Assembly: GCA_947372405.1 (NCBI GenBank)
Contig: CANBTO010000370.1
Location: 1-5,601, forward strand
Direction of reading: 5' to 3'
DNA: 5,601 nt
Source: Verrucomicrobiaceae bacterium
Lineage (GTDB): Bacteria > Verrucomicrobiota > Verrucomicrobiae > Verrucomicrobiales > Akkermansiaceae
Positions 1 to 5,601 of the stretch are shown here, piece by piece (within the stretch, counting starts at the first letter, position 1; every line of letters begins with the position of its first letter). The notes beneath the pieces were generated by a model. The model did not search any database. It was given only the letters and a program-made list of their open reading frames with translations, and was not told where the DNA came from. Position numbers and translations under genes: made by a program.

Positions 1-426
1 GGCATGCACCGCGGACAGCGTGTCGGGATCGCTTTTGTCCACCTCGTAGGCGGCGGTGTTGAGGAGCAGCGTGAGGTTTTTTTCAGCAATGCATTTTTCC
101 AACAGAATGGTGTCGAAAATCAGCGCGTTGCCCTGGCGGTTGCGGTAGAGGTTCTCCTCGAGGATTTCGTTGAGAATCCCGCCCTCACGCGACCAGCGGT
201 TGTTGTTGCCCATGTGCGAGGTCGCGCCGAGCACCCAGAGGCGCACTTCACTGGAGGCATTGCCGCCGAGGACCGGTCGATCCTGGACGAGCACGGTCTT
301 CACCCCGTGGCGGGCGGCGGCGATGGCGGCGGCGACTCCTGATAGACCGCCGCCGACGACGATGAGGCCGGCGTCGATTTCGACGAGATTCAGGGAGCGT
401 TTGTCAGTAGATGCTTCGATCAACAT
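1..426 (-). CDS. FAD-dependent oxidoreductase, N-terminal part (gene runs off the left edge)
   Basis: The first 142 residues are present and the frame is still open at position 1. Residues 20-30 form a beta strand followed by a dinucleotide-binding turn, LIVVGGGLSG (GxGxxG at 25-30). An alanine-rich helix and a second strand follow, ending in VQDRPVLGG at 47-55, then NASSEVRLW at 56-64 and a Gly/Asn-rich stretch near 67-75. This order, with GGNASSE after the second strand, is typical of the FAD_oxidored group of flavoproteins (PF12831 type) found in glycan-degrading Verrucomicrobiota, Planctomycetota and Bacteroidota; some are labelled 'xanthan lyase' with little support. No signal peptide is seen, so it probably acts in the cytoplasm. 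The ATG lies 7 bp after the stop of the permease gene, so translation is probably coupled. No Shine-Dalgarno sequence is visible. By position it may oxidise the imported sugar, but that is inference and the substrate is unknown. Confidence 0.85.
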   Translation of the reverse strand, partial: MLIEASTDKRSLNLVEIDAGLIVVGGGLSGVAAAIAAARHGVKTVLVQDRPVLGGNASSEVRLWVLGATSHMGNNNRWSREGGILNEILEENLYRNRQGNALIFDTILLEKCIAEKNLTLLLNTAAYEVDKSDPDTLSAVHA

Positions 427-433
427 ATGAGAA

Positions 434-1810
434 TCAGGTTGTAGTTTGGCGAGGGCGATGGATGCCGCCGGCCCAGAGTAACAGCAGGGCGAGCGGATGA
501 AGGAAGGCCATGGCGAGGAACCAAGGACCGTAGCCCTTGCCCTGGACGGCTTCAATGAGTGGTCCGCAGATGGCCTTGAAACCCTGGTCAAGAAACCCGG
601 CGGGTTTGGAAGAAGGTCCGGAAACCATCGCTGCGACGATCATGTTCATCGCGATGCCGCCGAGCGTGCTGCCCGCGGCGACCACGCTGAACACGGTGCC
701 GACCGAGTGCTTCGGCACGACATCCACCACGATCGCGCTGATGTTGATCAGCCAGGCGAGGGAGGCGAACACGGCCACTGCGGTAAGAGTCATCATTACC
801 GGCAGGCCCGCGGCCATTGCGATGAAAGGCGAGACCGGCATCAGGCAGGCGGCGCCGAGCATGATCCACAGCCGGGCGTTCACCGGACTGCTGCCTTTTT
901 TGACCAACAAGCCGGAAAACCATCCGCCTGCCAGCGAGCCGACTCCAGCGGCGGCGTAAACGACCCAGGTGATGGTCAGTTCGCCCTGCGTCAACCCGTG
1001 GTCGGCGCTGAGGTATTTGGCGAACCAGAACTGATAGAAATACCAGACCGGGTCGGTGATCAAGCGGCCGATCAAAAGCAGCCAAACCGGGCGGAATGTC
1101 AACACCTTGCCCCAGCTCCAGCCTTTCGCGCCCTCCTCCTGCGGGGCCTCGCCCTCTTCGATCAACTCCAGCTCGGCGGGTGACAGCAGCTTGCTTTCAC
1201 GGGGTTTTCGATAGAAAATGAGCCACGGGATGATCCATAGAAATCCGGCCAGTCCGGTGATCAGGAAGCTCATGCGCCAGCCGGTGCCGTGATGGAACAC
1301 TGATTCGATGAAGGGCAGCTTGGTGGCGTAGTCGAATGACGCGAGTCCAATCACGATTTTGGGCGCGACGGTCGCCCCGATGGTGGCGCCCATCGTGTAG
1401 AAGCCGATCGCCAGAGCGCGCTCGCGGGCGGGAAACCACTCGGAAACCGCCTTCGAGGCGGCCGGCCAGATGCCAGCCTCGCCAAGACCTAACATGAATC
1501 GGAAGCCACCCATCGAACGCACTCCTTGCGCCCAGCCGGTGATCATGTTGGCCAGCGACCACCAGATGACGAAGACCGTGGTGCCGGTGCGGGTGCCGAG
1601 TCGGTCCACCAACTTGCCTGAAATCAGATAGGCAAGGGTATAGGCGACAAGGAACAGGTTGACGATGTTCGCATACTCGCGATCGTCCATTTTCAAGTCC
1701 GCCTGGATGGTCGGCGCGAGAGTGGAAAGTGTCTGACGATCGACATAGTTCAGCACCGCAGCCAGGAATATCAGAACAACGATCCACCAGCGCATTCCTT
1801 TGATTTTCAT
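434..1810 (-). CDS. MFS permease, hexuronate / sugar-acid transporter type (ACS family)
   Basis: This is a complete 458-residue inner-membrane permease with about twelve hydrophobic segments, near residues 8-23, 47-65, 77-94, 101-120, 134-157, 180-200, 240-258, 279-302, 313-333, 337-360, 370-396 and 428-450. Family marks are NYVDR (21-25) at the end of helix 1, the MFS loop GKLVDRLGTRTG (65-76), RFMLGLGEAGIWP (104-116), EWFPARERALAIG (124-136) and PKHSVGTVFS (366-375). These match the anion:cation symporter group, which includes ExuT-like hexuronate and DgoT-like galactonate carriers. D24/R25 and R104/E111 fall where that group has its proton-coupling and substrate-carboxylate residues. The likely role is proton-coupled import of a uronic or aldonic acid, but the exact substrate cannot be read from sequence. 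Two loops, at 158-176 and 397-427, look longer than usual. The ATG lies 10 bp after the preceding stop, with an A-rich stretch but no Shine-Dalgarno sequence upstream. The TGA stop lies 7 bp before the oxidoreductase gene. Confidence 0.92.
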   Translation of the reverse strand: MKIKGMRWWIVVLIFLAAVLNYVDRQTLSTLAPTIQADLKMDDREYANIVNLFLVAYTLAYLISGKLVDRLGTRTGTTVFVIWWSLANMITGWAQGVRSMGGFRFMLGLGEAGIWPAASKAVSEWFPARERALAIGFYTMGATIGATVAPKIVIGLASFDYATKLPFIESVFHHGTGWRMSFLITGLAGFLWIIPWLIFYRKPRESKLLSPAELELIEEGEAPQEEGAKGWSWGKVLTFRPVWLLLIGRLITDPVWYFYQFWFAKYLSADHGLTQGELTITWVVYAAAGVGSLAGGWFSGLLVKKGSSPVNARLWIMLGAACLMPVSPFIAMAAGLPVMMTLTAVAVFASLAWLINISAIVVDVVPKHSVGTVFSVVAAGSTLGGIAMNMIVAAMVSGPSSKPAGFLDQGFKAICGPLIEAVQGKGYGPWFLAMAFLHPLALLLLWAGGIHRPRQTTT

Positions 1811-1820
1811 GTCTTAGGGT

Positions 1821-4733
1821 TTAATTTTTTGAAAGTTGGTGGGTTTTCCCGGTGTCGGTCTTGCCGTCCTTGAGCAAAGCCGAAATGGAGAATGACATGT
1901 TTGAAGCCGATGTCTCCAGCGGCACCGTGAATTCCCAGGGAAATGCCTGGTCGGTCACCGTCACCGGACCCTTGCCGAGATCATAGATAAGACTGACTTT
2001 CTGATAGCTTGTGGCATCATCGATCAGATAAATAAAGGCATTGCTGTTGGCCTTTCCGAGGTTGAGAACCATCGCTCGGCCCTTGGGCTCAGTGAAGTCC
2101 ACCAGCCCATGTTTCCAAGCGTCTTCCTTGGTCTCGCCCATTATTTTTTCCTGGAAGCGTGGGGTGATTTTGCAGCCATCGAGCACCACGGCGGTCAAAC
2201 CTTTGGCGGGGATGCTCAGTTGCAAGTTGCCTTGAGTCGTTCCCATGTTCTCGAAGGCTTGGTTGTTCCGACTGATGCGAACGGGATAAGAGCCCTGTGG
2301 AACCAGCTTGTCGTTCAGAGTGATATTGGCAGTAACGTCCTTGGTGGATTCGTTGATTAAGGCGAGGTAGAGCGCGTTCTCACCGCGGGCGGCGATGTAG
2401 TTGATCTCGACGTTGTCGATTTGCAGCAGTTGCTTTGGCATCCAGAGGATTACGTCTTTGGCGTCGTAGAAATGACCCTTCTGAGTGCCGTAGAACTTGC
2501 TCTGCAGGTAGGCATAGCCTTCGATGAACTGCGAGGGGAAGTCGATGGCTCCATCGGAGCGTGCCATGGTTTCGCTGACGAGGTAATCGACGAGCATGGA
2601 AGTCATCGGCCAGATGTGATTGTAGTGCATCGAATTGACGCCCAGTTGCTCGTGTGGTCTCAACGGATAGTCGGGCTTCTCATACACGGTGGTTCGTGCC
2701 GTGTTGATGTGGTAGCCGGGAAAGTTGGTGTAACGGCCGACGATGGCGGAACGGCCCAGCGCGCGTAGAAAGGGGTCATTCGTCAGTTTGCCGATGCGGA
2801 TCAACCAGGGTGCGTGATTCGCCATGAAGATGGCCCGGTGGCCCGTGCTGGTGCCGCTGGATTCACTGGTCAAACCGATCTCGGACAAGCGCCATGCGGG
2901 CACCGACTCTTTAGCGGCGCGCATGACTTGATGCCCTTTCCCTTTCAGATACCAGTAATGCGGAGCCAGCCCGTTCGGGTGAACGGTGATGTTTTTCTCC
3001 GGGATGCGCGGCGACATCCAGATTTGTTGGGTGAAACGTCGAGCTCCTTCGTGGGCGGCATCGAGATAGCGTTTCTCTCCGGTCGCCTCGTAGAGTTCCA
3101 GCAACCAGGCAAAGCGGGGGTTGTAATCCGTCCAGAAGAACATGCTTTCGCCAAAGGGATCTCTGAAGTCGCTTTGTGGAGTCGCGATGCGGTCCTGAAG
3201 GTATTGGTCGGCACCCTTGATCGCGAAATCAAGATAGGCCTGATTGCCTGTCATCCGATAGAGAGCCAAGGCATTCGGCCAGGTTTTGCCAGTCAGCAAG
3301 GCGTCCAAATTGCGCTTGCGGTCTCCCTCGTATTCCTTTTGCGCGAACTCGATCAGCGCGGAGTTCGCTCCGCCGAAAACGTTGTAGAGCACCGCCAATT
3401 CACTGATGGGCGCACAGGGACCGTCGAGCGTGTAGGAGGGGGACTGTATCTTCTGCGTTCGATCCGTGGTGAAGAGGAACTTTCCCCGGCTCAGCATGTA
3501 CTCGATCAAGGGATACGCCCGTTGATTGAAAATCTCTTCGTCATCCGTGATCATGGCCAGCTCCAGCGGATTGAGAGACGACACGTTTTTAACAGTTCCC
3601 GGCGCATCGGTCGCATAACTGCAACCTTTTTCATCGACGTGAAAGCGGCTCCATTCGCTCATGCCATAATCGACCATGTTTTCCAGTGTCTGATTGAGCG
3701 AGCCGATGGCATTTGATCGGTAGTCGCGGAAGCCATAGAGGGAGGTCGCAATCGTTTCACAGGCCGTGGTGGTCTTGCCCTTGACCAGGACCGGCCGCAG
3801 CTTGAAGGAAAAGGAGCGGCCCGCTTTCATGTTAGACTCGGGCAATCCGAGCACGGGTGCGAAGGTCATGGGCTGCGCCAGTCCCTTGGCATTGCGAACC
3901 GCCACTCCAAAGCGGGAGTTCTCCACGACCGGCAACTCATCAAAGGGAAACTCCTCAGGATCAACGACGATGCCGACCGAGACGCCTTGGTGGGTGACCA
4001 GTGCGGTCGGCACCGGGCAGCGGTAGGCGAGCTCCATATAACTTGCGGGCGGAAAGCGCTTTTCCTGCCAGATCAGCGGTTGCCAGATTTCATCGACGGC
4101 ATCGAGCGAGTGCGCCGGAGCCCCCATAAAACCCACGGAATAGTAGCCGTCCTTCCTGGGCGTAAAGCGGTAGGATAGAACGGGAGGAGCTGATGGATCC
4201 GGAAGTTCGATCGAGGACTCCAAGGTGAATGACGGATGTTCGGGGAAACTGAAACGGAAGCCCTTTTCGGTTTTGAGTCCCTCGGTGGCGGTAAGTGTGA
4301 ATTGCGGTGCGGCTTGGAAGAGGTCTGCCGTTCTCGACTGTTTCGACCCTTTGAGAATGCCCGGGGCAAAGCCGTCGCCAATTGAAAGTGCGTCGTCCTT
4401 CTGCTTGATCGAGCGTTCGCCTGGCTTGAGCTTCGGATTGTACCAGCTCGGCGCGTTGTAGGCGGCGTCGATGGCCAAAGGGCGATTCTCCAGCTTGGGG
4501 GACTGTTCCGAGAACAAGATGCAAAACTTCATCTCGAGATCAATCGGCCCCGTCTCGCGAGTGGACACCGTCACAGTGCGCTCATCTTTTTGGGAAAGGG
4601 CATAGCCTGGCTGCGCTGGCGTTGCCGAAGAAACGCAGGAAAACGCTACAATGGCGACTGAGAGCAGGCTCTCTCTTACAATCGTCTTGAGGGTTGTTCT
4701 CATGTCGTGTCTGCGCTGCTTCGCGAGTGTCAT
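1821..4733 (-). CDS. Large exported protein with a predicted (alpha/alpha) barrel between beta domains; candidate glycan-active enzyme
   Basis: The frame has 970 codons. I cannot assign it to a named family. The N-terminus has a basic stretch and hydrophobic core (about residues 11-40), so export is likely. Residues about 45-320 are rich in short beta strands and aromatic residues, suggesting a beta-sandwich region. Residues about 325-780 are helical and contain pairs typical of six-hairpin barrel glycosidases and lyases, such as the helix start TGNQAYLDFA (495-504) and TGEKRYLDAA (551-560). Conserved-looking polar patches are FFWTDYNPRFAW (532-543), HPNGLAPHYWY (585-595), MANHAPWLIRIG (637-648) and MHYNHIWP (702-709); any could line an active site. 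Residues about 785-955 look like one or two C-terminal beta domains. Beta / helical barrel / beta is a common layout among polysaccharide lyases and some hydrolases, so glycan cleavage is the best inference. It sits directly between another barrel enzyme and a sugar-acid permease. The first ATG abuts the preceding TGA; a second ATG at 4701-4703 may be the real start. Confidence 0.75.
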   Translation of the reverse strand: MTLAKQRRHDMRTTLKTIVRESLLSVAIVAFSCVSSATPAQPGYALSQKDERTVTVSTRETGPIDLEMKFCILFSEQSPKLENRPLAIDAAYNAPSWYNPKLKPGERSIKQKDDALSIGDGFAPGILKGSKQSRTADLFQAAPQFTLTATEGLKTEKGFRFSFPEHPSFTLESSIELPDPSAPPVLSYRFTPRKDGYYSVGFMGAPAHSLDAVDEIWQPLIWQEKRFPPASYMELAYRCPVPTALVTHQGVSVGIVVDPEEFPFDELPVVENSRFGVAVRNAKGLAQPMTFAPVLGLPESNMKAGRSFSFKLRPVLVKGKTTTACETIATSLYGFRDYRSNAIGSLNQTLENMVDYGMSEWSRFHVDEKGCSYATDAPGTVKNVSSLNPLELAMITDDEEIFNQRAYPLIEYMLSRGKFLFTTDRTQKIQSPSYTLDGPCAPISELAVLYNVFGGANSALIEFAQKEYEGDRKRNLDALLTGKTWPNALALYRMTGNQAYLDFAIKGADQYLQDRIATPQSDFRDPFGESMFFWTDYNPRFAWLLELYEATGEKRYLDAAHEGARRFTQQIWMSPRIPEKNITVHPNGLAPHYWYLKGKGHQVMRAAKESVPAWRLSEIGLTSESSGTSTGHRAIFMANHAPWLIRIGKLTNDPFLRALGRSAIVGRYTNFPGYHINTARTTVYEKPDYPLRPHEQLGVNSMHYNHIWPMTSMLVDYLVSETMARSDGAIDFPSQFIEGYAYLQSKFYGTQKGHFYDAKDVILWMPKQLLQIDNVEINYIAARGENALYLALINESTKDVTANITLNDKLVPQGSYPVRISRNNQAFENMGTTQGNLQLSIPAKGLTAVVLDGCKITPRFQEKIMGETKEDAWKHGLVDFTEPKGRAMVLNLGKANSNAFIYLIDDATSYQKVSLIYDLGKGPVTVTDQAFPWEFTVPLETSASNMSFSISALLKDGKTDTGKTHQLSKN
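4614..4703 (-). other. Predicted signal peptide of the 970-codon protein
   Basis: Counting from the second ATG (codon 11), the peptide starts MRTTLKTIVRESLL, continues with the hydrophobic core SVAIVAF and ends in a small-residue stretch with likely signal peptidase I sites after SSA (residue 37) or TPA (residue 40). The basic start, core length and A-x-A-like end fit a Sec signal. A Cys at residue 33 is preceded by A-F-S, a poor lipobox, so a lipoprotein is less likely. Identified by eye, without a predictor. Confidence 0.7.
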
Positions 4734-4736
4734 TCA
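4731..4736 (-). promoter_or_regulatory. Abutting stop/start junction (TGA-ATG), probable translational coupling
   Basis: The TGA of the upstream barrel gene (4734-4736) is followed with no gap by an in-frame ATG of the 970-codon gene (4731-4733). No Shine-Dalgarno sequence precedes either this ATG or the one 30 bases further on. Ribosomes finishing the first gene could therefore re-start here, keeping the two enzymes in fixed proportion. This is inferred from spacing only. Confidence 0.5.
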
Positions 4737-5601
4737 CGGTTTCGGCGGGCTACCGCATTGATCAAATTCCAAGTAAGCAAGGCTGAGGCACCAGGCGGCG
4801 CCGTAGTTCACCCAACCTTCGGGGTGGCGATACGGTCCCTCCGGATTGAAAGGGAACATCTCGCTGCCGGGAGCGGAGGAAATCGAACCACGGCAGAGTT
4901 CGAGCCGGGCGCATGTGTTGTTGGGATGACTCTTCGGCCAACCGCGCTCGATTCCGGTGAATCCGGATTCCGGTTTGTTAGGGGCGGCGGCGAGACGCGG
5001 GTTGCGGCCGAACACAGCGTCGGCATGGGAAACGGCAAGCTCGCGCATGCGGGATTTCAGCAGCGGGTCGTCGATCACCCACGAGGCCGCCAAGGCGATG
5101 CCCGGTGTGGCGGCCCAGTTGCCGACATCGTTGAGCTTCGGGATGGTCCAGTTCTCGCCATCATCGAAGCGGCGGATGTCCCACATGTTGTTAGAGCGCT
5201 TCGCGGCGACCTCGGCCCACGCGGTGATTTTTTCCTTCAATCCGGCCGGTGCCTGGTCGGGATAATTCTGCAACAGCCAGACGAGGCTCGGGATCGTGCG
5301 GTGCTCGCTCATCCGCTGGCCCTTGGTGGTGCGAGGGTCGTTCCAGTCGAGATTCTTCACGATCCACTCCGCCTGCTTCACCGCAGCGGCAAGATAGTGG
5401 TCTGGATCAGCAAGGCCATCGCGTTTGGCGATTTCATACATCAGGAGGTTCGGAACAATCGAATGACCCGGCGCGTGGCGGCCCTTGTAGGGATGCAGCA
5501 GTCCACCCGTCGGGTTGTTGCCGGAGACTTGTTCCACGGTTAGATAAGTGGAAGGATTCCACCATTTGTCGATCTCGAGTGAGGGCGCCCAGTTTTGTTC
5601 G
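4734..5601 (-). CDS. (alpha/alpha)-barrel glycosidase-like protein, C-terminal part (gene runs off the right edge)
   Basis: The last 288 residues are present (numbered here from the right edge) and the frame stays open to the edge, so the true start lies outside. An in-frame GTG at 5535-5537 is internal, because the coding frame continues upstream of it with plausible sequence (WWNPSTYLTVEQVSGNN). Early residues include LLHPYKGRHAPGH (34-46), followed by repeated amphipathic helices with Trp and Tyr. Later come FDDGENWTIPKLNDVGNW (145-162), a helix ending in AVFGRNP (195-201), and HPEGWVNYGAAWCLSLAYLE (259-278). The order 'helix - GRNP - loop - Glu - Asn - Ala - hydrophobic helix' resembles the C-terminus of family 9 glycoside hydrolases, where a Glu near the end is the catalytic acid; E261 would be the candidate. 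This is a fold-level resemblance, not a family assignment. A generic six-hairpin glycosidase or a lyase remains possible. The N-terminus is missing, so export cannot be judged. It shares the operon with the 970-codon protein. Confidence 0.7.
   Translation of the reverse strand, partial: EQNWAPSLEIDKWWNPSTYLTVEQVSGNNPTGGLLHPYKGRHAPGHSIVPNLLMYEIAKRDGLADPDHYLAAAVKQAEWIVKNLDWNDPRTTKGQRMSEHRTIPSLVWLLQNYPDQAPAGLKEKITAWAEVAAKRSNNMWDIRRFDDGENWTIPKLNDVGNWAATPGIALAASWVIDDPLLKSRMRELAVSHADAVFGRNPRLAAAPNKPESGFTGIERGWPKSHPNNTCARLELCRGSISSAPGSEMFPFNPEGPYRHPEGWVNYGAAWCLSLAYLEFDQCGSPPKP

Noticed and set aside
76..83. A-AAA-AAC slippery heptamer in frame in the oxidoreductase (possible -1 frameshift)
   Set aside because: The zero frame continues sensibly on both sides (AEKNLTLLLNTA), so the run is most simply ordinary Glu-Lys-Asn codons.
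4..342. 112-codon plus-strand frame opposite the FAD oxidoreductase
   Set aside because: The opposite strand carries a clear Rossmann motif and family residues; this frame has no recognisable feature.
497..1183. 228-codon plus-strand frame opposite the permease
   Set aside because: It encodes a His/Arg/Asp/Ala-rich low-complexity product, which is what the antisense of a GC-rich membrane protein gene looks like.
2814..3716. 300-codon open frame on the plus strand inside the 970-codon gene
   Set aside because: It lies wholly within a well-supported coding region, has no family-like motif and no ribosome site; the minus-strand frame is continuous through it.
4632..4646. Possible lipoprotein signal (Cys 33) in the 970-codon protein
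   Set aside because: The residues before the Cys are A-F-S, lacking the Leu/Val at -3 and having a bulky Phe at -2; a signal peptidase I site a few residues on fits better.
5535..5537. GTG as the start of the partial barrel gene
   Set aside because: The same frame is open upstream to the window edge and encodes plausible enzyme sequence; a start here would remove part of the fold and leave no signal peptide.
4707..5543. 278-codon open frame on the plus strand opposite the partial barrel gene
   Set aside because: The translation is rich in Arg, Gly and Val without a fold signature, and the opposite strand encodes a coherent helical protein over the same bases. It is a GC-driven shadow.

Overview
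The window looks like part of one tightly packed carbohydrate-utilisation operon, read entirely on the minus strand. Transcription enters from beyond position 5601 and leaves past position 1. There are four genes in transcription order: (i) the 3' part of an all-helical, glycosidase-like enzyme (4734-5601); (ii) a complete 970-codon exported protein with a beta / helical-barrel / beta layout (1821-4733); (iii) a complete 458-residue MFS permease of the hexuronate/sugar-acid (anion:cation symporter) type (434-1810); and (iv) the 5' part of an FAD-dependent oxidoreductase of the FAD_oxidored type (1-426). The gaps between genes are 0, 10 and 7 bp. No internal promoter, terminator, RNA gene, mobile element, long repeat or CRISPR array is visible, and no non-coding stretch exceeds 10 bp.

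The organism is probably a free-living, glycan-degrading Gram-negative bacterium. I favour Verrucomicrobiota (Planctomycetota or Lentisphaerota are alternatives). The reasons are the moderately high GC content, the lack of clear Shine-Dalgarno sequences at the gene starts, the FAD_oxidored protein with its GGNASSE motif, and a large unfamiliar secreted enzyme beside an MFS permease rather than a SusC/SusD pair. This is inference from gene content; no rRNA or marker gene is present.

The likely joint role is staged breakdown of a complex, possibly uronic-acid-containing glycan. The two barrel enzymes would cut or trim it outside the cytoplasm, the permease would import an acidic mono- or oligosaccharide, and the flavoenzyme would oxidise or otherwise process the product inside. 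The permease family is well supported and the FAD fold is clear. The two barrel proteins are recognised only at fold level, so their substrates are unknown. The 970-codon protein is the best candidate here for an undescribed enzyme family.
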